Shown: in pieces, positions 45,909 through 54,400 of the stretch
How the letters are laid out: every line of letters starts with the position of its first letter
Numbering within the stretch: the stretch's first letter is position 1
DNA from: Clostridia bacterium
GTDB taxonomy: Bacteria > Bacillota_A > Clostridia > TANB77 > CAG-508
NCBI GenBank assembly: GCA_017475185.1
Contig: JAFVGB010000023.1
Location: 13,461 to 77,460 of the forward strand
Length of the DNA stretch: 64,000 nucleotides
Reading direction: 5' to 3'
Made by a program: the position numbers and the translations under genes
Notes under the pieces: generated by a model
What the model was told of the DNA's origin: nothing
The model's input: the letters and a program-made list of their open reading frames with translations, nothing else
Database searches by the model: none

Positions 45909-46604
45909 TTATTCTTCTGTTTTATTTAAGAATTTAAATACAACTGCTGCTAATGCTGAACCTACAAAAGGTGCTACTATAAATACCCAAACTTGTTTTA
46001 AAGCTTCTCCACCTAAGAAAATAGCTGGTGCTAAACTTCTAGCTGGATTTACAGATGTTCCTGTTAAAGGAATACCTATAATATGTACAAATGCTAATGT
46101 TAAACCAATTACAATTCCTGCAACTGAGCTTTTCTTTTCATCTGATGTTACACCTAATATAGTATAAATAAATACAAATGTAAGAATTATTTCAACTAAT
46201 ATTGCTCCACCCATATTTAATCCAACAAATGAAGCATCTCCAAATCCATTAGCTCCTAATGAATCAACTCCTAAATTTGACCATGATCCAATTGCATATA
46301 AAATTCCAATTCCTGCTATTGCACCAATAACTTGTGCTATTACATATCCTATAAAATCTTTTACATCCATTTTTTTATTAATTAACATTGCTAGTGATAC
46401 TGCTGGATTTATATGACATCCTGAAATATTACCTATTACATATGCCATTGCAACAATTGATAAACCAAAAGCCATTGCAATTGTTAATACACCAAATGTT
46501 CCAGCTCCTACCCCTGCTGTTAAACCTCCTGTTACTACTGCTGTTCCACATCCAAATAAAACTAACACTGCTGTACCAATAAACTCACAAAGATATTTTT
46601 TCAT
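45909..46604 (-). CDS. Aquaporin (MIP family channel)
   Basis: This 231-residue protein has six membrane segments and both NPA motifs: INPAVSLAML and VNPARSLAPA. The selectivity positions (CHINPA and the Arg after the second NPA) and the length resemble AqpZ water channels rather than GlpF. No glycerol genes lie next to it. AAAGGAGG precedes the ATG. The 5' leader contains a hairpin (46621-46661) that leaves the ribosome site free. Confidence 0.92.
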   Translation of the reverse strand: MKKYLCEFIGTAVLVLFGCGTAVVTGGLTAGVGAGTFGVLTIAMAFGLSIVAMAYVIGNISGCHINPAVSLAMLINKKMDVKDFIGYVIAQVIGAIAGIGILYAIGSWSNLGVDSLGANGFGDASFVGLNMGGAILVEIILTFVFIYTILGVTSDEKKSSVAGIVIGLTLAFVHIIGIPLTGTSVNPARSLAPAIFLGGEALKQVWVFIVAPFVGSALAAVVFKFLNKTEE

Positions 46605-46930
46605 AAAACTCCTCCTTTAAGTTTCTCCCTTATTTTTATATGATAAAGGGCTAACTTATTTATTTTTTAAGGACATTTTTCCTTATTAATTGTATTATAT
46701 TTCTATTACTTTTATGTGTCAATAATCTTTTTATTAAAATTTTAATAATGCAATTCTTTACTTTTCAGCTTATCTATGTTATACTTTCAAGTACGTTTTT
46801 TTATTATAATAATATAATATTATTGTGTATATACTTAACTTTTTTCCATAAATTACAGGTTTATTTTTTACACAATATAATGTATAATGTTAATAGTAGT
46901 AATAACATTCTTTACGTTAGGAGGACTGCG
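46605..46930. promoter_or_regulatory. 326-base divergent intergenic region, with the mecA promoter
   Basis: The region separates the aquaporin (-) and mecA (+). For mecA, TTACAG (46853-46858), a 17-base spacer and TATAAT (46876-46881) form a likely promoter. AATGTTA...TAACATT near 46886-46910 is a possible operator. On the aquaporin side AGTT...CCCTTTAT/ATAAGGG...AACT forms a leader hairpin. I see no other gene in it. Confidence 0.55.
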
Positions 46931-47569
46931 ATGAAATTTGAGAAACTTAATGAAAACAAAATTAGAATCACTTTAAACACTCAAGATTTAATTGATAAAA
47001 ACATAGATTTTCATTCTTTTATGTCTAACTCAAAAGAATCTCAAACTTTGTTTTTAGATATGTTAGATGAGGCTGAAAAAAAAGTGGGATTTGTTACAAA
47101 AGACTATAAACTTCGAATTGAAGCTCTTGCAATGTCTGATGGGAATTTTATTTTGACTATTACAAGATTCGGTAAAAATATTGACACTACTAATAATAAA
47201 TCTATTAATAAAAAGCTAAAAATAAAACGTAAAAATCTGGATATGAATTCAAAACAGATTATATACCGATTTGATAATTTTGAGGATTTTTGTAATTTTT
47301 CTAACTTTATCTCTAAATTAGATAATTTTTACAGTATTGCTAAAAATATGACTTTATATTTATATCAAAATTCTTATTATTTATGCTTTTCAAATATTAA
47401 CACAGAACATCCTTGTATAAAACAGTTATATACACTAATCACAGAATTCGGTACATATATTGATAATCCAGAAGTATTTGGAAGAAAACTTACAGAATAT
47501 GGTAAAATAATTATAAAAAATAATGCTATAAAAACATGTGTTAAATTTTTTAATCCAATTTCAAGATAA
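46931..47569 (+). CDS. mecA: Adaptor protein MecA
   Basis: This 212-residue protein matches MecA, the adaptor that brings substrates to the ClpC-ClpP protease. The N-terminal substrate-binding part starts MKFEKLNENKIRITLNTQDLIDKNI with FLDMLDEAEKKVGF. The C-terminal ClpC-binding part has IYRFDNFEDFCNFS...LYLYQNSYYLCF and TEYGKIIIKNNAI. I start at 46931, where TAGGAGG lies 7 bases upstream; the frame to 46748 is AT-rich noise. ClpC and ComK genes are not in the window. Confidence 0.92.
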   Translation: MKFEKLNENKIRITLNTQDLIDKNIDFHSFMSNSKESQTLFLDMLDEAEKKVGFVTKDYKLRIEALAMSDGNFILTITRFGKNIDTTNNKSINKKLKIKRKNLDMNSKQIIYRFDNFEDFCNFSNFISKLDNFYSIAKNMTLYLYQNSYYLCFSNINTEHPCIKQLYTLITEFGTYIDNPEVFGRKLTEYGKIIIKNNAIKTCVKFFNPISR

Positions 47570-47610
47570 AAAAAAGAGTTCAAATTAAATATAGTTTGAA
47601 CTCTTTTTCT
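47570..47610. terminator. Bidirectional terminator between mecA and the M23 gene
   Basis: AAAAAGAGTTCAAA and TTTGAACTCTTTTT form a 14-bp stem between the two converging genes. Confidence 0.9.
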
Positions 47611-48636
47611 TTAATATAAATAATTTTGTGGATTTTGTGCAGCTCCATTTACTCTTACTTCTAAATGTAAATGAGGTCCTGTTGAATTTCCTGTACTTCC
47701 AACAGCTCCGATAACTTGTCCTTGTGAAACCGTAGCTCCAACTGATACATACATTTTGCTGCAGTGTGCATAATAAGTTTGTACGCCATTAGCATGTGAC
47801 ACTATAATTAAATTTCCATAGCTATAATGATATGCTGCATTAACTACAGTCCCTGCTGCGGCAGCTCTAATAGGTGTTCCATTTGATGTTGCAATATCTA
47901 AACCTGTATGATAATATCCTCTTTGTTGTCCAAATCTACATGATATTTTTCCTCCAACAGGTTCTATTACTGATATACCTAAAGCAACTCTTTTTGATGA
48001 ATTATTAACATTTTTTGAAGAACCAATAACTCCACTATTTGTATATGTTTTCTTTGCTACAACAACTGGTTTAGGTTTTTCTTCATATAAACCAGATACA
48101 CAAGTTTCTACATTTGCAAATTCTACTAAACTTGTATTATATTTTTCAACTGTTGTTATTTTATCTATATTATTACTTTCTTTTTCTTTTAATTGATTAA
48201 TAACGCTTTCCGCTTCTTCATAAGTAGGAACATTATATTTTTCTACACCATCTAAAATAATTGAATAATATCTATAATATGATACACCAGTATCTATTAT
48301 TTTATTATAGATTTCTTCATCATTTGTTTCTACATCTCTTTTTAATAAACACATTTGATATTTTGGCATACTTTGAATTTGAACAAATGCGACATTAGTG
48401 TCACCATTTCCATTTGTTATGTACTCATTAATTTTTGATTGCAATTTTCCTTTATTATTTATATATCCTAAAAATTCCCCATTATAACTAACTTCATATG
48501 TTGGTTTGTAAAAAAACAATATTGAACCTATTACCAAAAAAATTGCTACACTAACTAGTACGATAATTTTCATCCAAAGTCGTAAATGTATTATTCCTTT
48601 TTTTATCTTACTAATCTGAAACACTCTCCTCTCCAA
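47611..48636 (-). CDS. Membrane-anchored M23 family peptidase
   Basis: This 341-residue protein has a membrane segment near residues 22-46 and an unassigned middle region with SVINQLKEKESNN. The C-terminal M23 domain has complete metal motifs: GYYHTGLDIA and GPHLHLEVRVNG. It should cut peptide cross-links in peptidoglycan. It resembles clostridial M23 enzymes with a G5- or LysM-like middle part, but no such repeat is clear. The start is uncertain: TTG at 48636 overlaps GGAGAGGAG, and GTG at 48624 is possible. Confidence 0.87.
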   Translation of the reverse strand: MERRVFQISKIKKGIIHLRLWMKIIVLVSVAIFLVIGSILFFYKPTYEVSYNGEFLGYINNKGKLQSKINEYITNGNGDTNVAFVQIQSMPKYQMCLLKRDVETNDEEIYNKIIDTGVSYYRYYSIILDGVEKYNVPTYEEAESVINQLKEKESNNIDKITTVEKYNTSLVEFANVETCVSGLYEEKPKPVVVAKKTYTNSGVIGSSKNVNNSSKRVALGISVIEPVGGKISCRFGQQRGYYHTGLDIATSNGTPIRAAAAGTVVNAAYHYSYGNLIIVSHANGVQTYYAHCSKMYVSVGATVSQGQVIGAVGSTGNSTGPHLHLEVRVNGAAQNPQNYLY

Positions 48637-48811
48637 TTTATTATATTTTACTCTATTTTTTTACATAAATCAACAATACTTTAACAAATTTATTATTTTA
48701 TTATTAACATTATTCTTTACTTATCAAATAATAAATTGCATAAACTATGTATAAAAAGCACAAAATTGTAAATAATTATTATATAAATTTTTATGGAAAG
48801 GAATGGTTTTA

Positions 48812-49000
48812 ATGGCTAATTTAACTCAAGTAGAGCTTCAAAATTTAAGACATTTAATTGGAGCACACGAAACATCTTACCAGAAATTAAACACATATGC
48901 ATCACAAGCAGTTGATCCTCAAATAAAACAAGTATTTACTAAATCAGCTCAAGATGCTTTAAATACAAAACAAAAATTAATGTCTTTCTTAAATAACTAA
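48812..49000 (+). CDS. CotF-like spore coat protein (short)
   Basis: This 62-residue helical protein (LTQVELQNLRHLIGAHETSYQKLNTYASQAVDPQIKQVF) matches the first helices of the CotF ferritin-like coat family. It starts at 48812, with AAAGGA upstream; the frame to 48803 has no site. It is 19 bases before a second coat-like gene and in the same unit. These two short proteins may together form what is one protein elsewhere. Confidence 0.78.
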   Translation: MANLTQVELQNLRHLIGAHETSYQKLNTYASQAVDPQIKQVFTKSAQDALNTKQKLMSFLNN

Positions 49001-49019
49001 TTAAAAGGAGGTATCATCT

Positions 49020-49262
49020 ATGGATGAGAAAACAATGGTAAATGATATATTAAGTGGAGTAAAATCAGAATTAACAACATACCAAGGTGTGATTTCTGAA
49101 ACAGAAAACATGCAATTAAGACAAACTATTCAACAAATAAGAAATAGTGACGAAAGTTTTCAATTTGAATTATTTAAAATTGCTCAAACAAAAGGTTACT
49201 ATAAATCAGCTCAACCCGCAACAGCTACTGAAATTCAAACAGTGAAAAATGAATTACAATAA
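49020..49262 (+). CDS. CotF-like spore coat protein
   Basis: This 80-residue helical protein has the CotF pattern: MVNDILSGVKSELTTYQGVISETENMQLRQTIQQIRNSDESFQFELFKIAQTKGYYKSAQPA. The YY and PA near the end are typical of the family. AAGGAGG precedes the ATG. CotF-type proteins belong to the spore coat, which fits the sporulation genes elsewhere in the window. Confidence 0.85.
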   Translation: MDEKTMVNDILSGVKSELTTYQGVISETENMQLRQTIQQIRNSDESFQFELFKIAQTKGYYKSAQPATATEIQTVKNELQ

Positions 49263-49303
49263 AAAAATAGCACTTTGAAATTAATTTCAAAGTGTTATTT
49301 TTT
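49262..49303. terminator. Bidirectional terminator between coat genes and pcrA
   Basis: AAAAAATAGCACTTTGAAAT and ATTTCAAAGTGTTATTTTTT arms form a long stem, with one G-T type mismatch, between converging genes. Confidence 0.88.
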
Positions 49304-49305
49304 AG

Positions 49306-51645
49306 CTATAAAATTTCCAAACCTGCATACTTAGCCATTAATCTCTTATTTCCAGATTTGTCAAAACATATTTCAACTTTCATATCATCACCTTCAGGCT
49401 CAACTTTTGTTATTGTTCCCTCACCAAATTTTTTGTGATATATTCTTTGTCCTGCTTGATATTGTGTTACATCAACATTCTTGTTTTTATTAAGTGATTG
49501 CAAAAAGCTTTCTGCAGTTCTGAAAGCAAACTTATTAATTTCTCCTGTTTTAGAATCATTTGAAAAATCATTATTTCCACCTTTAGCTGTCGCTCCTACT
49601 GGAATTTTATATGTATCAATACTATAAGTTTTTACACTTGATGCTGATGTATTTTTTTCAAATCCATACTCCCATTTATATCCACTATCCTCAAATTCAT
49701 CTTTTTTAGGAGCAAAAGCTTCTTCATATCCTTCAAGTAAATCTTCTGGTATTTCTTTAATAAATCTTGAAATTGGATTATAACTTGTTGAACCAAAAAT
49801 AGTTCTTCTTTTTGCACAAGTTAAAAACAAAAATCTTTTAGCTCTTGTAATTCCAACATAAAATAAACGTCTTTCTTCTTCTAATTCTTGTGGTTCTCCA
49901 ATTGATTTAAATCCAGGAAATATACCTTCTTCCATTCCAACCAAGAATACTGTTTCAAATTCCAATCCTTTAGCACTATGTAATGTCATTAAAATTACAC
50001 AATCTTCCTCATCTTGCATATTATCTAAGTCAGTTGTAAGTGTCATATTCTCTAAAAATTCTTGCAATGTATTATCAGCTGACTCTTCTTCAAACTCCAT
50101 AGCTACTGTTAGGAATTCATCCAAGTTTTGAATTCTGCTTTCAGCCTCTATTGTATTTTCATCCTTTAAAGCTTTTGTGTAGCCTGTTTTATTTAAAGTT
50201 TCCTTTACCAATTCTGAAATCAATATTTTATCTTGCTTTGCTCTTAATTCTTCAATTACCTCAACAAATTCTCTAGAATTTGCATATACTCTATTTAATC
50301 CATATTGCTCAGCATTTTTTATAATTTCATACATTGAAACTCCTGATTTTTCTGACATTTCTTGTATATTATCTAAGCTAGTTTTTCCTATTCCACGTTT
50401 TGGTTCATTTATAATTCTTTTTAAAGCTAAATTATCTGAAGTATTAAAAATCAATCTTAAATAAGAAATTATATCTTTTATTTCTTTTCTTTCATAGAAT
50501 TTTTGTCCACCAATAATCTTATATGGGATTTTTTCTCTTCTTAAAATATCCTCTATTGCTCTGGATTGAGAGTTCATTCTATATAACACTGCAAAATCAG
50601 AATAGTTATAAAAATACTCTCTTTTCAATCGGTTTATTTGACTAACAATGTAGTTACTTTCATTATATTCATCATCCCCAACATAAATCGCTGGCAAATT
50701 TCCTTCATCATTTTGAGTCCACAATTTTTTGTCATATTTAACTTGATTATTTTTTATTACAGCATTTGCTGCTTTTAAAATATTTCCGGTGCATCTATAA
50801 TTTTGTTCTAATTTAATAATTGTTGTACCTGGAAAATCTTTTTCGAAATTCAAAATGTTTGTTATATCTGCTCCTCTAAATGAATATATACCTTGATCAT
50901 TATCTCCAACAACTGTTATATTTCCGTGTCTTGATGCTAATATTGAAATAAGCATAAACTGCGCTTTATTTGTATCTTGATACTCATCTACTAAAACATA
51001 CTGAAATTTGTCTGTATAATATTCATATACATCTATATTTTCAGTTAATATTTTTATTGTATAATTTATTATATCATCAAAATCAATAGCATTATTTTCT
51101 TTTAAACGTTTTTGATATAATTCATATATTTGTGCTATTATTTCTTTTCTATAATCTCCTGCATATTTTTCAGCATATGCTTTAGGCTCCAACATTTCGT
51201 TTTTTCCATTACTTATCTCAGATAATACTGCCCTATCTGAAAACAATTTATCATCTATTTTAAGTTCTTTTAAACATTCTTTAATTAAAGTTTTCTGATC
51301 TTGTGTATCAAATATTATAAACGAACTTTCAAATCCAATTCTATCAATATATTTTCTTAAAATTCTTACACAAATAGAGTGAAAAGTTCCAATCCACATA
51401 TCATTAACAGCATCACCAACTAAAGATTCAACTCTTTGTTTCATTTCATTTGCAGCTTTATTAGTAAATGTAATTGCTAATATATTCCATGGTTTTACAT
51501 ATTTTTCTGCCATTAAATATGCAATTTTATGTGTTAAAACTTTAGTTTTTCCACTTCCCGCTCCTGCTATAATTAAACATGGGCCATCAGTTTGAAGCAC
51601 TGCTTCTTGTTGTTTATCATTCAAATCTTGTATTAAATTTTGCAT
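49306..51645 (-). CDS. pcrA: ATP-dependent DNA helicase PcrA
   Basis: This 779-residue SF1 helicase acts in repair and rolling-circle replication. Walker A is AGAGSGKTKVL, motif II DEYQDTN, motif III VGDNDQGIYSFRGAD, motif IV/V LEQNYRCTGNIL and TLHSAKGLEFETV. The C-terminus is the Tudor-like domain (YQAGQRIYHKKFGEGTITKVE) that binds RNA polymerase. Its GSGKT coding sequence is uninterrupted, unlike addA and priA. AAGGAG precedes the ATG. Confidence 0.97.
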   Translation of the reverse strand: MQNLIQDLNDKQQEAVLQTDGPCLIIAGAGSGKTKVLTHKIAYLMAEKYVKPWNILAITFTNKAANEMKQRVESLVGDAVNDMWIGTFHSICVRILRKYIDRIGFESSFIIFDTQDQKTLIKECLKELKIDDKLFSDRAVLSEISNGKNEMLEPKAYAEKYAGDYRKEIIAQIYELYQKRLKENNAIDFDDIINYTIKILTENIDVYEYYTDKFQYVLVDEYQDTNKAQFMLISILASRHGNITVVGDNDQGIYSFRGADITNILNFEKDFPGTTIIKLEQNYRCTGNILKAANAVIKNNQVKYDKKLWTQNDEGNLPAIYVGDDEYNESNYIVSQINRLKREYFYNYSDFAVLYRMNSQSRAIEDILRREKIPYKIIGGQKFYERKEIKDIISYLRLIFNTSDNLALKRIINEPKRGIGKTSLDNIQEMSEKSGVSMYEIIKNAEQYGLNRVYANSREFVEVIEELRAKQDKILISELVKETLNKTGYTKALKDENTIEAESRIQNLDEFLTVAMEFEEESADNTLQEFLENMTLTTDLDNMQDEEDCVILMTLHSAKGLEFETVFLVGMEEGIFPGFKSIGEPQELEEERRLFYVGITRAKRFLFLTCAKRRTIFGSTSYNPISRFIKEIPEDLLEGYEEAFAPKKDEFEDSGYKWEYGFEKNTSASSVKTYSIDTYKIPVGATAKGGNNDFSNDSKTGEINKFAFRTAESFLQSLNKNKNVDVTQYQAGQRIYHKKFGEGTITKVEPEGDDMKVEICFDKSGNKRLMAKYAGLEIL

Positions 51646-51771
51646 TTTTATGTTCTCCTTGTCGTTTTTTATAAACTATATGTAGTATAGCATATTTAAT
51701 CACAAAATACTACCAATATTTTTTAAAAACAACAAAAATTTAATTTTCAAATTGTCGTTAAAATTTTTCTA

Positions 51772-52989
51772 TTATTTAAACATTTCTAATGCAAATATTT
51801 TTATATAATCTAATATATCTTTCTTTTCAATTAAATTAATATTTTTAATTTCTATAACATCAATAACCTGGTTATCTAGCATGACTTTTAAAGTTCCTAT
51901 TACAGTATTATCTTGAACAGGTGCCTCAAAATAAAACAAACAATTAATTTTAATGTCAATCTTATCTATATCACTCTTTTTTACAGGTATAATCTGGTTC
52001 TTTAAATCCGATGTTATTAACTCCATATTACTATTTTTAGATTTATTAATCTCAATTCTTTTTTTATTAATCTGACACCATTTATTGAATTTATCATCAA
52101 CTATTTCTTTTATATTTAACAATTCATAATTTTCATAAACATAATTAATTAATTTTATACTATCAGAAGTTCTATATTTTTTTGTATCTGCTTGTAGAAC
52201 AACCGTAATTATTTCAAACCCATTTCTATTTACAGAAGTTACTAAGCATCTACCTGCATTATTTGTAAATCCTGTTTTTACTCCATTAACTCCTTCTAAA
52301 AAACCAAGCAATTCATTAGTATTTGAAATTGACTTAGGATATCCATTAATTGTTACTGTGTAACTTTTTGTGTTTACCACCTTTGAAAAAATTTCATTTT
52401 TTAATGCATAATCTGCTAGTTTTGCTAATTCATAAGCAGTTGTATAATGTTCTGGATTATCCAATCCATGTGGTGTAACATAATGAGTATTACTTAAACC
52501 GATTTCCTTTGCTTTTTTATTCATCATATTTGCGAATTCCTCTACACTACCAGCAACACTTTCTGCAATTGCAACTGCTGCATCATTTCCAGATTTAAGC
52601 ATTAACCCATAAAGTAAATCTTTCATTATTATTGTATCACCTTTTTTTAAACCAAGTCTTGATCCACCTGTTCCTGCTGCTTTAGCTGATATTGTAACAA
52701 CTTGTTCTAAATCACAATTTTCTATTAAAATTGTTGCAGTCATAATTTTAGTTGTTGATGCCATTGCGCTTCTCTTATTCTCTTGTTTTCCATATATTAT
52801 ATTTCCAGATTTTCTATCATAAACAACAGCTATTCTAGAATTTAATATTGGTTCATCAACTGGTTTATTAGTAACCTCTATTAAATCTTCGTTTGTAACT
52901 TCTTCATTTTCATCATCTGCAATAGAAACATGTATATTCGAGAATATAAAAACAAATATAATGCTTGCATAAAGTACTTTTCTAAACAT
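51772..52989 (-). CDS. D-alanyl-D-alanine carboxypeptidase (DacF-like)
   Basis: This 405-residue penicillin-binding protein of the S11 family trims peptidoglycan pentapeptides. It has a signal sequence (about 1-24) and the SxxK motif ASTTKIMTA. The SGN motif LKSGNDAAVA and the KTG motif VKTGFTN follow, and then the S11 C-terminal beta domain. In Bacillus DacF acts in the forespore and DacB in the mother cell; the sequence does not decide which this is. Its ribosome site (AGGTGA) lies in the arm of a 42-base perfect palindrome. Confidence 0.93.
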   Translation of the reverse strand: MFRKVLYASIIFVFIFSNIHVSIADDENEEVTNEDLIEVTNKPVDEPILNSRIAVVYDRKSGNIIYGKQENKRSAMASTTKIMTATILIENCDLEQVVTISAKAAGTGGSRLGLKKGDTIIMKDLLYGLMLKSGNDAAVAIAESVAGSVEEFANMMNKKAKEIGLSNTHYVTPHGLDNPEHYTTAYELAKLADYALKNEIFSKVVNTKSYTVTINGYPKSISNTNELLGFLEGVNGVKTGFTNNAGRCLVTSVNRNGFEIITVVLQADTKKYRTSDSIKLINYVYENYELLNIKEIVDDKFNKWCQINKKRIEINKSKNSNMELITSDLKNQIIPVKKSDIDKIDIKINCLFYFEAPVQDNTVIGTLKVMLDNQVIDVIEIKNINLIEKKDILDYIKIFALEMFK

Positions 52990-52990
52990 A

Positions 52991-53032
52991 AAAAATCACC
53001 TACATAAAATATATTTTATGTAGGTGATTTTT
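52991..53032 (-). terminator. Perfect 42-base palindrome before the D,D-carboxypeptidase
   Basis: Positions 52991-53011 and 53012-53032 are perfect inverted copies. On the - strand it ends in a T-run directly at the ATG, and TAGGTGA inside the second arm is the ribosome site. It is both a good terminator for the upstream VirB2-like genes and a possible translational lock. Confidence 0.7.
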
Positions 53033-53047
53033 ATGTATAATCTTTTT

Positions 53048-53410
53048 TTAAGTTAAACTGTTTACATTAGAAGATGCATTATATATTACATCTAATATTG
53101 TTGCAAATCCGAATAATAGAACAGCTCCAACTAAAAGCATAACCATATCTTTCTTAATACTTGCTTTTCCTTCTGGTGATACAGAAACATATTGTATACC
53201 TTTTACAATTACTCTTCCAATAAGTATTGCAGTACCAGCCCATTTAATAATTCCTAAAACAATTCTAGCTGGTGAATATAATTTATTCCCATTAATTGTA
53301 TTTCCATACAATTCACCTGCAGTAAGAGCATATGTAGTATTTGTAAAAGTAGTTAAAACTATAAATATTATACTAATTAAATATATTATTATAATATACT
53401 TTTTTTTCAT
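53048..53410 (-). CDS. Small membrane protein, VirB2/TrbC-like, divergent copy
   Basis: This 120-residue protein has a signal sequence (about 1-28) and two membrane segments with SPARIVLGIIKWAGTAILIGRVIVKGIQYVSVSPEGKASIKKD. The KWAG...SPEGKA part matches the two genes upstream, but the rest has diverged. It is the last of three tandem genes. The TrbC/VirB2 likeness lies in the pattern of signal, two helices and a short basic loop. Function in this organism is unknown. Confidence 0.7.
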   Translation of the reverse strand: MKKKYIIIIYLISIIFIVLTTFTNTTYALTAGELYGNTINGNKLYSPARIVLGIIKWAGTAILIGRVIVKGIQYVSVSPEGKASIKKDMVMLLVGAVLLFGFATILDVIYNASSNVNSLT

Positions 53411-53445
53411 ATTATTCCCCTTAATCTATTGTATACAATATTTTA

Positions 53446-53793
53446 TTATACAATTGCGTTTTCTAATATACCAACGATAACTGTTGCTGCTAAGATAAAT
53501 ACTAATCCTAAGATATAGATTCCTAATTGTCCTTTTAAATTAGCTTTTCCTTCTGGTGATGATGTTACATATTTAATACCTAAGAATATCATCATTCCTA
53601 TTGCTATTGCTACACCAGCCCATTTTAATGCACCTAAAACTGTATTTGCTAAATCAGTAGCTTGTTGGTTATTAAAATCTGTTCCTCCTAATCCATCTGA
53701 TATATTAGCAAATGCCATACTTCCAAATGTCATTAGCATTACAGCTACTATTAAAACTATTCCTAAAATTTTTACACTTTTTTTCTTTAACAT
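53446..53793 (-). CDS. VirB2/TrbC-like pilin-type membrane protein, copy 2
   Basis: This 115-residue protein has a signal sequence ending near AFA, a short variable part, then two membrane segments: LGALKWAGVAIAIGMMIFLGIKYVTSSPEGKANLK and IYILGLVFILAATVIVGILENAI. This C-terminal part is identical to copy 3, and almost identical at DNA level. AAGGAGG stands 7 bases before the ATG at 53793. No conjugation ATPase, coupling protein or relaxase lies in the window, so this is not part of an obvious secretion system. Confidence 0.75.
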   Translation of the reverse strand: MLKKKSVKILGIVLIVAVMLMTFGSMAFANISDGLGGTDFNNQQATDLANTVLGALKWAGVAIAIGMMIFLGIKYVTSSPEGKANLKGQLGIYILGLVFILAATVIVGILENAIV

Positions 53794-53917
53794 ATTTATT
53801 TCCTCCTTTTGTGTTTCAACTCTCTTTATATCATACAACTTTTTACGAAAAAAGTCAATATTTTACGTATTTTCGCTTCATAATTTGAAAAAGCCACATA
53901 AAGTGACTTATTTATTT

Positions 53918-54301
53918 TTATTGAGGAATTGCATTTTCTAATATTCCAACAATAACTGTTGCTGCTAAGATAAATACTAAACCTAAAATATAGATTCCTA
54001 ATTGTCCTTTTAAATTAGCTTTTCCTTCTGGTGATGATGTTACATATTTAATACCTAAGAATATCATCATTCCTATTGCTATTGCTACACCAGCCCATTT
54101 TAATGCACCTAGTATTGTGTTTGCTAAATCACTTGCTTTTGTACCACTAATTGCATTTGGATCTGGATTAAATTGTCCTGACATTCCTCCTGTACCACTT
54201 GTTGAGTTTCCAGCAGCAAAAGCAACATTTCCCATTGCCATAAATAATACTACTGCCAATAAAAGTACACTAATTATCTTCATGCTTTTTTTTGTTAACA
54301 T
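53918..54301 (-). CDS. VirB2/TrbC-like pilin-type membrane protein, copy 3
   Basis: This 127-residue protein starts with a signal sequence (MGNVAFAAGNS, cut after AFA). A Gly/Ser-rich part and the same two-helix C-terminus as copy 2 follow. VirB2 pilins are small proteins of this layout that polymerise in the membrane. It is the first of the three genes. AAAAGGAGG precedes the ATG. Most differences between copies 2 and 3 lie in the N-terminal third, which suggests recent duplication or gene conversion of the rest. Confidence 0.75.
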   Translation of the reverse strand: MLTKKSMKIISVLLLAVVLFMAMGNVAFAAGNSTSGTGGMSGQFNPDPNAISGTKASDLANTILGALKWAGVAIAIGMMIFLGIKYVTSSPEGKANLKGQLGIYILGLVFILAATVIVGILENAIPQ

Positions 54302-54400
54302 ATTTATTCCTCCTTTTATTATTCACTTATATGCTTACATTATAATAATACCAGTTTTTATAAAAAAAGTCAAATATTTTCAATATAATTATATTATTTT

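Noticed and set aside
46748..46930. Hydrophobic N-terminal extension of MecA
   Set aside because: AT-rich spacer that happens to be open; promoter and AGGAGG lie within it and MecA homology begins at 46931.
49306..51645. A frame break in pcrA at its GSGKT motif, by analogy with addA and priA
   Set aside because: The coding sequence there reads GCG GGA AGT GGA AAA ACT without extra bases.
53048..54301. An integrated conjugative element
   Set aside because: Apart from VirB2-like proteins there is no ATPase, relaxase, integrase or attachment site in the window.
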